This document shows, in pieces, positions 1 through 7,998 of a DNA stretch of 64,000 nt. This DNA comes from Lacibacter sp. H407. GTDB lineage: Bacteria; Bacteroidota; Bacteroidia; Chitinophagales; Chitinophagaceae. The notes under the pieces were generated by a model. The model ran no database searches. It worked only from the letters and a program-made list of their open reading frames with translations, and was not told the origin of the DNA. The position numbers and the translations under genes were made by a program. Location: the NCBI RefSeq assembly GCF_037892605.1, contig NZ_JBBKTU010000001.1:4216001-4280000 (forward strand), in the 5' to 3' direction. Numbering within the stretch: position 1 is the stretch's first letter; every line of letters begins with the position of its first letter.

Positions 1-629
1 GAAACCTTGTATTGAACAGAAACTGTTGCTTTGTTTTTGCTGATGACGGGTGTTGTGATGAAGACGCCTGCTTCTGCAATTGCTACATTATTTGTTGTAA
101 CCAATTTCACATTCCTGTAAATGCCGCTACCGCTGTACCATCTTGAATCGGGTTGCAGACTGTTATCAACTTTCACCGCAATCACATTGGGTTTACTATA
201 AATTAAATGTGCTGTGAGATCATAAGAGAAATTAATATAACCGTAAGGACGCTTACCTAAATAATGTCCGTTGATCCATACTTCACTGTTCTTATAAACG
301 CCATCAAATTCAATACGTGTTGTTTTGCTTTTTGAAGCAAGAGGAAGAGTGAATGTTTTACGATACCAGCCAATCCCGCCCGGCAATGCACCACCCTGGT
401 TGGTTGCAGGAAATACAGATGAGAAATTGCTTTCAATACTCCAGTCGTGTGGCAGGTTTAAACTTCTCCATTTTTCATCGTTATAGTTTGTATTCCTTGC
501 AAGACTATCGTTACCCAACAAGAATTTCCAGCCGTTGTTGAAATCAACTAACGAACGAACCTGTGCGGTTGAAAATAAATTCAACAACAGGAAAGTAACA
601 ACGAGTAAAGTATTTCGATTCAACTTCAT
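1..629 (-). CDS. GH2 beta-galactosidase-like glycoside hydrolase (C-terminus beyond window)
   Basis: The ATG at 629 opens a reading frame that runs off the left edge, so only about 209 N-terminal residues are seen. Residues 1-22 form a signal peptide ending in STAQ. The rest reads as a GH2 sugar-binding jelly roll: a NLPHDWSIE motif, then GGIGWYRKTF, then VWINGHYLG and a RWYSGSGIYRNV motif, all typical of bacterial beta-galactosidases. The catalytic domain is outside the window, so the linkage cut is inferred. It is the most downstream gene seen of the minus-strand pectin block and would suit removal of galactose from rhamnogalacturonan side chains. The family call is secure; the substrate is not. 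Confidence 0.85.
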   Translation of the reverse strand, partial: MKLNRNTLLVVTFLLLNLFSTAQVRSLVDFNNGWKFLLGNDSLARNTNYNDEKWRSLNLPHDWSIESNFSSVFPATNQGGALPGGIGWYRKTFTLPLASKSKTTRIEFDGVYKNSEVWINGHYLGKRPYGYINFSYDLTAHLIYSKPNVIAVKVDNSLQPDSRWYSGSGIYRNVKLVTTNNVAIAEAGVFITTPVISKNKATVSVQYKV

Positions 630-637
630 TTTATTTT

Positions 638-704
638 TTGTCGGAAGACGGAAAATTTCTTTGTGCTTCTTCCTGCCTTTGCGTCTTCGTAGTTCAAATT
701 TCCA
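638..704 (+). repeat. Dispersed repeat family C, copy 1
   Basis: The stretch fills the gap between two operon genes and runs into the last codons of the zinc dehydrogenase. It shares the pattern TTCTTTGTGCTTCT, then TTTG, then GTTCAA with 7868-7970, in the opposite orientation. Similar 'ctttgtgtctttgtggttcaa' runs are known as dispersed intergenic sequence in Bacteroidota genomes; the assignment here rests on the two copies seen. Confidence 0.5.
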
Positions 705-1707
705 CCATTGCTTTGATGACGCCATTCTTTGGATCGAGCCAGCTTTTGAAATGATCTTTCACTTCATCAAATTGTACACGATGGGTAATGTAGGTTGCAG
801 GATCAACGAGTTTGTTGCGCATGCACATCATTACATGATCAAAATCTTCTTGTGTGGCATTGCGGCTGCTCATGAGTGTTGCTTCACGTTTGTGAAACTC
901 AGGATGACTTACGATCAACTCTCCTTTCTGTAAACCAACCAACACATATCTTGCGCCATGCGCCATATACAAGAATGCACTGTTGATGGCTTTTTGATTG
1001 CCGGTTGCATCAATTACCACTGTTGGCATATCGCCATTGGTAATTTCTTTTAAACGTTGCAGCACATCTTCGTTTAATGGATTGATGGTATGCTGCACTT
1101 TTAGTTTATCCTTACAGAAATTCAAACGTGTATCATTTACATCCATGGCAATTACCTGTCCGCCTGCAATGCGACCAAACTCCATAATGCCCAAACCAAT
1201 GGGGCCAGCACCAATTACCAATACAAATTCACCTGTACGAACGCCTGCCCTGCGGATGCCGTGTGCACCGATAGCTAAAGGCTCCACCAATGCGAGTTCA
1301 TCAAAACTCATATCGCCGCCATGCAGCAATGCAGAAGTGGGAACAGAAATAAATTCCATCATACCACCATCTACATGCACGCCAAATACATTGATGGCTG
1401 CACAACAGTTAGGTAAACCATTGCGACAGGCAATACATTCGCCGCAATGAAAATATGGGATGAGTGTTACACGCTCTCCTACTTCAAATTCTGCATCGGC
1501 ATCAACCTGTACAATTTCGCAACCCAACTCATGACCGAGTATGCGTGGATAAGCAAAGTAAGGTTGCGTTCCTTCAAATGCATGAAGATCGGTTCCGCAG
1601 ATACCGATGCGTTTTACTTTTAATATTGCACGACCGGGTTGAATTTCGGGTCTTTCTTTTTCTACATATTCAAATGAACCCGGTTGCTGACACACTAATG
1701 CTTTCAT
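694..1707 (-). CDS. Zinc-dependent medium-chain alcohol dehydrogenase (L-galactonate/L-gulonate 5-dehydrogenase-like)
   Basis: This 337-residue protein is a cytosolic NAD(P)-dependent MDR dehydrogenase. The catalytic zinc site is visible as C37 in GICGTD, H59-E60 in LGHELG and E142 in VEPLAIG. The structural zinc Cys cluster is C88, C91, C94 and C101/C102. The Rossmann motif GAGPIGLG lies at 166-173. Its closest recognisable relatives are the sugar-acid or polyol 5-dehydrogenases (RspB/LgnH type). It starts 11 bases after the GH78 gene stops, so the two are almost certainly cotranscribed. In this setting it probably oxidises a sugar acid or deoxy-sugar acid derived from rhamnose, fucose or galacturonate, but the exact substrate cannot be read from sequence. 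Confidence 0.85.
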   Translation of the reverse strand: MKALVCQQPGSFEYVEKERPEIQPGRAILKVKRIGICGTDLHAFEGTQPYFAYPRILGHELGCEIVQVDADAEFEVGERVTLIPYFHCGECIACRNGLPNCCAAINVFGVHVDGGMMEFISVPTSALLHGGDMSFDELALVEPLAIGAHGIRRAGVRTGEFVLVIGAGPIGLGIMEFGRIAGGQVIAMDVNDTRLNFCKDKLKVQHTINPLNEDVLQRLKEITNGDMPTVVIDATGNQKAINSAFLYMAHGARYVLVGLQKGELIVSHPEFHKREATLMSSRNATQEDFDHVMMCMRNKLVDPATYITHRVQFDEVKDHFKSWLDPKNGVIKAMVEI

Positions 1708-1718
1708 AAAATCTTTTA

Positions 1719-4460
1719 TTAGTTAGTTGCTACACTAAATTGATAATTACCTGAACCAATTTTCACGACGGCTCTTCCTTTTTCATAAACAGCCGTTACC
1801 TTTTTCCCATTCAGCAATACAGTTTGCCCCGGCTTTGCAGGAACGTACACAACTGCTGTACTGTTTGCAGGTATTTGCAGCTGCAAGTTAAATGATGAAG
1901 TTGTTTTTACCCATTCACTTTTAATTAAACCATAAGGCGATTCAAACGTTGCTTTTGCATTTGTTACGTCACCCACCACTTCAGGCTTGATCATAACTTC
2001 TTTATAGGCTACTGAATTTTCTGTTTGTTTGATACCGGCAAGACCTGCATAGAACCATTCCATCAAATGCCCCAGCATAAAATGATTATTCGATACCGAT
2101 TCATAGGCCTGCCAGCTTTCCGTGAGTGCAGTTGCACCATGCTTGAGCTGATAGCCATAACCCGGCACATCATCACGATAATTCATATCAAAGATCACAT
2201 CACTTCTTCCGGCTTGTTCCAAAGCTTTCAACACATAACGGTAACCGATATCGCCTGCTGTTAATGCATTGTTCCTGCTTTTTATTTCACGGATCAACGC
2301 ATCAACAACCGCCTGCCTGTTTTTCTCTTCCACCAAACCCATATACAAGGCCATTGCATTGGCAGTTTGACTTGAAGAATCGTATTGCAGTTTGATTGGA
2401 TCAAAAAATGTTTTATTGAAAGCTGTTTTTACATCTGCTGCCAGTTGCTGATAGAATTTAACATCTTCATTCTTCTTTAACATCGTGGCTATTTTGATCA
2501 TGATGTTGAGATCATAGTAAAACGTAGCGGTAGCTGTTACACCCATCTTCGTCATTTGTGCAAAGCCTGATTTCTTTGGGCCAATATCAAACCAATCGCC
2601 CAAGCCATGCGACAAAATATTATTATTCGCTTTGCTTTTCAGGTACAGCACATAAGCCTTCATCATATCATACGACTGCAACAATGTTTCTTTATCGCCA
2701 TACCATTGATAATTATACCAGGAATAAATGATCGCTGCACTTCCCCACTCCGGCGATTCATCAAACGGTGGTGTAAACACAGTAAACTCGGGAGCGATCT
2801 CCGGAATTTTTCCGTTGGCATACTGCGCATTCTTCATGTCGTTGATCACTTTCTTATTCAACGCTGCCACATCATAATTGTAATGAACAGAAGTGCCGAC
2901 TAAATGTGTTTCTTCGAGCCATCCAAGTTTTTCTCTGTGCGGACAATCGGTGAACACGCTTACCATATTACTTTTAATGGCCCAGTCGATCAATGTATGT
3001 GTGCGGTTAAACAGATCGTTTGAACAACTGAATGAGCCAACCGTATTCGCTGCATTACGGATATGCAATCCTTCAAGTTTTACCACTTGTGGAAGTGATT
3101 GATTATTTTCTTTCGGTTTGCAATGCACTTCCACATATCGGAAGCCGGTGTATGTAAACAACGGATGCCAGCTTTCTTCGGCATCACCTTTTAAAATATA
3201 GGTAAAGAAAGATGGACTACCTGTTGCTGTTTGATTAGCCGTTCCGTCTGCATTGATCAATTCACCACAAATTAATTTCACCGTATCGCCTTTGCTTCCT
3301 TTTACTGTAATGGCAGGAACACCAGAAAAATTTTGTCCAAGATCATATAACGTAACGCCTGGCTTTAATTCACGTTTGGTTTGTGTCGTTAACTGTTGCA
3401 TCACTTTCACCGGTTCATTCATTTGCGATTCAAGTAATGCAGGGCCTTTGGTAATGATCACCTGTTTCCATTTCGCATCATTAAAGCCTGGTTGATTCCA
3501 TCCTTGTTGAAAAAGATTGGCATCATAATCTTCGCCACCGAATATGCTTGAATAGATGATGGGTGATTGATCTGTCTTCCAGCTTTCATCACTAATAATC
3601 TGCTGTGTCGATCCATCAGTAAATTCGATCAACGTTTTTGTAATGAGTTTTGGATAACCATAAGCGCCGGTCATCTTACGGTAACGTTCAGAGGGAATAT
3701 AATAAAATCCATTGCCAAGCATTACGCCAATAGCATTCTTCCCCTCTTGTATATTCTTTGTTACATCAAAAGTTACATATTGTGCATGTTTGCTGTAATT
3801 CGTCCAGCCAGGTGCAAGAAAATGATCGCCGATCTTTTTGCCGTTGATACTTAATTCAAAATGACCAAGACCGCAGATAAACACTGTCGCCTGTTTGATT
3901 TTTTTTGCAACAGCAAATTCTTTACGTAGCACAGGTAGGATGTCTTTTCTCGGGCCCCATGCTTTTTTTCCACTCTGGTGCACATGCGGAGCAATAATAG
4001 CAGTATCATTGATCTCCTCATACCCGATCCATTTCGCATTGCTCCAGTCTTTTGTTTGTAGTAAACCCATTTGCCAATGTTCAATACTGCTCCATGCTGA
4101 CACATTTCCTTTGTTATCCCACACCTGCACTTTCCAGAAATATTTTTTAGTGGATAGCAATGATTTCCCGGAATAAGCAACTTGTATTGAAGCTGAAGAT
4201 TTGATCTGCTTAGAGTCCCACACATTACCGACATTCTTTTTCAATAACGCTTCATCATCGGCAACAAGAATGTGATATGCAGTTTGAAATATATTTTGTT
4301 GAGTGGATTGTAATTGCCAGCTGAGTTTGGGCTGCAGGGCATCAACACCTAAAGGATTGCTGCGGCTTTCGCAACGAAGATTGGCAACAGTTAATTGTTG
4401 AGCGTGCACAAAAATTGTACAAAGCAAAAAGCAAGCATTAATGAGAATCGTTTTCTTCAT
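1719..4460 (-). CDS. Exported alpha-L-rhamnosidase, GH78
   Basis: The 913-residue product starts with a signal peptide (residues 1-20, ending FVHAQ). Two beta-sandwich regions follow, including a carbohydrate-binding stretch around LGHFELSINGKKIG. The (alpha/alpha)6 barrel carries the GH78 signature DCPHREKLGW, with D505 in the position used by the family for catalysis. A C-terminal beta domain closes the protein. Enzymes of this family remove terminal L-rhamnose from rhamnogalacturonan or glycosylated plant compounds in the periplasm. The gene begins 7 bases after the end of the GH2 gene and ends 11 bases before the dehydrogenase. Together with a RhaT-type symporter in the same block it makes L-rhamnose a likely product. 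Confidence 0.93.
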   Translation of the reverse strand: MKKTILINACFLLCTIFVHAQQLTVANLRCESRSNPLGVDALQPKLSWQLQSTQQNIFQTAYHILVADDEALLKKNVGNVWDSKQIKSSASIQVAYSGKSLLSTKKYFWKVQVWDNKGNVSAWSSIEHWQMGLLQTKDWSNAKWIGYEEINDTAIIAPHVHQSGKKAWGPRKDILPVLRKEFAVAKKIKQATVFICGLGHFELSINGKKIGDHFLAPGWTNYSKHAQYVTFDVTKNIQEGKNAIGVMLGNGFYYIPSERYRKMTGAYGYPKLITKTLIEFTDGSTQQIISDESWKTDQSPIIYSSIFGGEDYDANLFQQGWNQPGFNDAKWKQVIITKGPALLESQMNEPVKVMQQLTTQTKRELKPGVTLYDLGQNFSGVPAITVKGSKGDTVKLICGELINADGTANQTATGSPSFFTYILKGDAEESWHPLFTYTGFRYVEVHCKPKENNQSLPQVVKLEGLHIRNAANTVGSFSCSNDLFNRTHTLIDWAIKSNMVSVFTDCPHREKLGWLEETHLVGTSVHYNYDVAALNKKVINDMKNAQYANGKIPEIAPEFTVFTPPFDESPEWGSAAIIYSWYNYQWYGDKETLLQSYDMMKAYVLYLKSKANNNILSHGLGDWFDIGPKKSGFAQMTKMGVTATATFYYDLNIMIKIATMLKKNEDVKFYQQLAADVKTAFNKTFFDPIKLQYDSSSQTANAMALYMGLVEEKNRQAVVDALIREIKSRNNALTAGDIGYRYVLKALEQAGRSDVIFDMNYRDDVPGYGYQLKHGATALTESWQAYESVSNNHFMLGHLMEWFYAGLAGIKQTENSVAYKEVMIKPEVVGDVTNAKATFESPYGLIKSEWVKTTSSFNLQLQIPANSTAVVYVPAKPGQTVLLNGKKVTAVYEKGRAVVKIGSGNYQFSVATN

Positions 4461-4467
4461 CGTTCAT

Positions 4468-7400
4468 CTATTGTATTTCGATACCTGAAATGGCCAGTTC
4501 AGTTCCGTTTTCTGTTACCAGTTTCACCACATAATTTCCTGCATTAATCTGCGAACCTGTATTGACGGTGAACTGGTTCCATTTACCTACCCGTGTAAAT
4601 GTAAACTGAACAGCTTCCTCCATCATCCTGTTGCCACCTGCATCAAACAATTGCAATTTCGCTTTTACTATTTGTTCTTTGGGGTAATAATATTTTACAG
4701 TGATGGAATAAATATCACCCACACCTGTTTGCACCGGCCATTGAATAGATGTTTCAGCATTTGATTTAATGAGGGTACACCATCTTCCATTCATCGAATC
4801 TTTTACCACACCTTCGCCAATAATAGCAACATTGCTACGATATGGAGTGATGGGTTTCAGATCGTATGCAGGTTGCATTTTATTTACAGGCAGAAAAGCA
4901 AGCACAACATTCTGATCGATTGTCAAGTTTACTTTTTCATCTTTTGCATAACGCTTGCGATAAACGTTGTAAACAGTACCACCATCTTCATTGGTGATCA
5001 GTTCTGTCTTGGTTAACTCTCCGGCGGGAGGCTGTGTTAACGACTTCTTTACTGAAAGAAAAACATCAAGGTCAATGGTTGGCACAAAGCTTACTGTTTG
5101 CTTCTGTGAACTATTACTCAGTTGAATCCAATCAGCGCCATATAAATTAGAAGGAAGCGAATTGAACTGAATTGTTCCGTTTGCAAATTGTTTATCGCCG
5201 ATATCAAGCCAGCTTTGCTCTTTACAGTTTTCACACGAAAGACCACTGATAAATGATGAAATTGATTTCGTTGAAATGCCTTTATTAATGGAAGCAATGG
5301 CAATTGCCGAAATGGTCGCTTGTCCAGATTTACTTTCAGGGAATGAAACAACCATCTTGCCACTGCTTATTTTCGCTTTCACTGTTTTCTTTAAGGCTGC
5401 ATTTACTCCAACCTCTTTCGAAATATCAAGATCTTTCAAAACTGTTTTATCATTGATGGCCACATCAAACAACCGCATACCGGTAGCGTTGATGCCTCCA
5501 CCGATTCCCAGCCACGGTTCAACGAAATAGAATTCAACTAAATATTCACCATCAGGTAATGCAAATTCATAACTCAGCTTATCTTTTCCATAACGGAAAT
5601 CCTGGAAGAGTTTCCAATCTTTTGTTCCTTTTATTGGACTGAATGTCCTACGTTGACTTGCAAAGTTGATTGGCACTTCCGGAAAATCCTTTGTCCATGA
5701 CGTGGCAAAACCTTTATCCGCCAACCATGTGTTTCCATTCTCATCTTTATATTCTCCTCCTCCACAATTGACACGATAAATATACTGATAACCTGCTGTT
5801 GGCTTAGTCAACGGTTTTGTGTTCGCATACAACTGTTTAAAGTTGGGTGATTTAGGCAAGTGATTCAACACAATGGTATCTCTTGCTACAGTTCCTCCAT
5901 TTACATAACCCACAGCATACAACACATTGTATTGAATATTGACATTATTCCACTGAAAGTGTGTACCAATACCGTTCTTCTTTTGTTTACCAAGCGATGA
6001 ACCGTTTATATCATTGAACAATTCCACTTCATCACAATTGCTGTACACGTAAATGCTGTCTCTGATGCCGGGCTTCATCCACCTGTTCGGCCATGTATGC
6101 GAAACAATGTAAACCATCGGTTGGCTTTCTTTCGGCGCATAATTACTCCGGAACATGTAATAGGCATCCGTTGGTTCTTCCCAAGGTGTAAGCAATCCTT
6201 TATAATTCACCGGACCAATACGATCGAGTTCACGCAAACCTTCACCACCTTGCACACGACCAGGGTTATCATGCGATGTTAACAACCAAAAGAATTGTCC
6301 TGCACTGCTGTCTTTCACCGATTCTGCTAATCGAACTTTCTGTTCCATTAGTTGCACCATGCGGTCTTCACTTAAAATTCCGTTTTGTACAAAACCACCT
6401 TCGGTATGCAGATCAATCGTACGCCATGCACCATATTCACCAATCAATACTTGTTTTTTTACATCATCATCATATGTTGCAGGATCACCGCCATAAGTGC
6501 CAGTCCAGTTTTGCGGCACATCCCAATCAGTTCCAGTTCCGCCATTACAGGTTGTAACCAAACGTTGCGTTGATGCAGTGGGATCTAAAGAACGGATCAA
6601 CTCTGTACATTCTTTTGCAAAATCTTCCGGCAGTTTACTTTCATTCTGCAAACCCCATAAAATAATGGAAGGACTGTTACGCCGTTCAATCACCCACTCT
6701 TTCAACAGTTGTTTGAAATTCTTTCTGAACTCAGGTGAATCGTACCATACATGTGCTGATAATTGTGTCCACCATAAAATTCCTTTTTGATCACATAATT
6801 GCCCGTACAATAAATTGTGTGGTTGATGCCCATCACGAAATGCATTGAAGCCTGCTGACTGCAGCCATTTGAATCGTGAAAGAATTTGCTCATGACTGAA
6901 TGCATGACTTTGTCCCAGCAAATGTTCATACTCTGCAATGCCGTTGATGAAAACAGGTTTGCCATTTAAGAAAAACTGGTTGGTTGGGTTCTTCCAGTTG
7001 ATAGTGCGGAAACCAAATTCTGTTTCTGTTTTATCAACAACAAGATTGTTCTCTTTAACGATTGAAACGATCTTATATAAATAAGGGTCTTCAACCGACC
7101 ACAAGTTGGGTTTCGTTATTCTGATATCCCTTTGCAAAACCGTCAGTGAATCTTTTCCCTTCATCTGTTGAACCAACGAAACTTCTTTTACGATCTTTCC
7201 TTTTGCATCCATCAACTGATGAACAACTGTAACTGATCTGTTGCGGTTTGAATAATTTTTAAACGTTGTATTGATGGATAGAGTTGCTTCTTCTTTTTTT
7301 AAATCTGCCCATGCATGAATACCGAATGGCTCAATACGAACATCATTTGTTGCAATCAAATGAACCGGACGAAAAATACCCATTGGTTGTGAACCTTCGG

Positions 7401-7998
7401 AGAAACCACGTTCATCACTGCATCCACCACAAACCCAGGGCAGGTTTTGAATATTGGATGGATGATAAGCTCTTACTGCTAATTGATTTATTGTTCCATC
7501 TGTTTTGATCACATCCGTTACATCCAATGTAAAAGTTGTTCGTCCACCAATATGCTCACCAACTTTTTTATTGTTGAGATAAACGATTGCATATGATCCC
7601 ACTCCTTCAAAAAACAAAAAGAAACGTTTACCAGCTGTTGTTTGTTTTGTTGTAAATGTTTTCCGATACCATGAGTCACCATGACGGTTTCCATGCAATA
7701 ATCTCCTGTAACCTTCATACTGATCCCAGTTATGAGGAATGTTTACTTTCTTCCAGTTGCTGTTGATTACAGTTTGATAAGTATTGACAGGTAATTGCTG
7801 ATCGTTACTTGTTGTAATGCTGAACCAGTTTTCGTTTAATGAAATATCCTGGCGTTGTGCGGAAGAGTTGAACCACAGAGATACAAAGACACAGAGAAGC
7901 ACAAAGAATTTCACGCAAAAGATCTTATGTATTACACATTGCTTCTTTGCATCTTTGCGTGAAGAAAAAAGACTTTTATAATTGTTTAAGGGCTCCAT
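4468..7998 (-). CDS. Large exported GH2 glycosidase with malectin-like domain
   Basis: The ATG at 7998 is preferred over an in-frame TTG one codon upstream; it overlaps the end of the GH95 gene by 23 bases. The 1176-residue protein has an unusual N-terminus of about 30 polar residues before a hydrophobic signal segment ending NSSAQ. GH2 features follow: VNIPHNWD, HGDSWYRKTF, acid/base E453 in LQNES and nucleophile E521 in GEYGAW. A malectin-like domain starts near NCGGGEYKDENG at about residue 720, and a further beta-rich region of some 280 residues closes the protein. The family covers beta-galactosidases, beta-glucuronidases and arabinosidases; the substrate is unknown. The signal peptide lies inside a dispersed repeat (7868-7970). 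Confidence 0.88.
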   Translation of the reverse strand: MEPLNNYKSLFSSRKDAKKQCVIHKIFCVKFFVLLCVFVSLWFNSSAQRQDISLNENWFSITTSNDQQLPVNTYQTVINSNWKKVNIPHNWDQYEGYRRLLHGNRHGDSWYRKTFTTKQTTAGKRFFLFFEGVGSYAIVYLNNKKVGEHIGGRTTFTLDVTDVIKTDGTINQLAVRAYHPSNIQNLPWVCGGCSDERGFSEGSQPMGIFRPVHLIATNDVRIEPFGIHAWADLKKEEATLSINTTFKNYSNRNRSVTVVHQLMDAKGKIVKEVSLVQQMKGKDSLTVLQRDIRITKPNLWSVEDPYLYKIVSIVKENNLVVDKTETEFGFRTINWKNPTNQFFLNGKPVFINGIAEYEHLLGQSHAFSHEQILSRFKWLQSAGFNAFRDGHQPHNLLYGQLCDQKGILWWTQLSAHVWYDSPEFRKNFKQLLKEWVIERRNSPSIILWGLQNESKLPEDFAKECTELIRSLDPTASTQRLVTTCNGGTGTDWDVPQNWTGTYGGDPATYDDDVKKQVLIGEYGAWRTIDLHTEGGFVQNGILSEDRMVQLMEQKVRLAESVKDSSAGQFFWLLTSHDNPGRVQGGEGLRELDRIGPVNYKGLLTPWEEPTDAYYMFRSNYAPKESQPMVYIVSHTWPNRWMKPGIRDSIYVYSNCDEVELFNDINGSSLGKQKKNGIGTHFQWNNVNIQYNVLYAVGYVNGGTVARDTIVLNHLPKSPNFKQLYANTKPLTKPTAGYQYIYRVNCGGGEYKDENGNTWLADKGFATSWTKDFPEVPINFASQRRTFSPIKGTKDWKLFQDFRYGKDKLSYEFALPDGEYLVEFYFVEPWLGIGGGINATGMRLFDVAINDKTVLKDLDISKEVGVNAALKKTVKAKISSGKMVVSFPESKSGQATISAIAIASINKGISTKSISSFISGLSCENCKEQSWLDIGDKQFANGTIQFNSLPSNLYGADWIQLSNSSQKQTVSFVPTIDLDVFLSVKKSLTQPPAGELTKTELITNEDGGTVYNVYRKRYAKDEKVNLTIDQNVVLAFLPVNKMQPAYDLKPITPYRSNVAIIGEGVVKDSMNGRWCTLIKSNAETSIQWPVQTGVGDIYSITVKYYYPKEQIVKAKLQLFDAGGNRMMEEAVQFTFTRVGKWNQFTVNTGSQINAGNYVVKLVTENGTELAISGIEIQ
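7868..7970 (-). repeat. Dispersed repeat family C, copy 2, coding for a signal peptide
   Basis: The segment contains an inverted pair (TTCACGCAAAAGAT and ATCTTTGCGTGAA) and the same TTCTTTGTGCTTCT...GTTCAA pattern as 638-704. It lies entirely inside the first codons of the GH2 gene, where it encodes the basic leader and the hydrophobic core of the signal peptide. Confidence 0.55.

Noticed and set aside
998-1450. Long open frame on the plus strand inside the zinc dehydrogenase
   Set aside because: It is the antisense of a well-supported gene and its translation shows no known motif.
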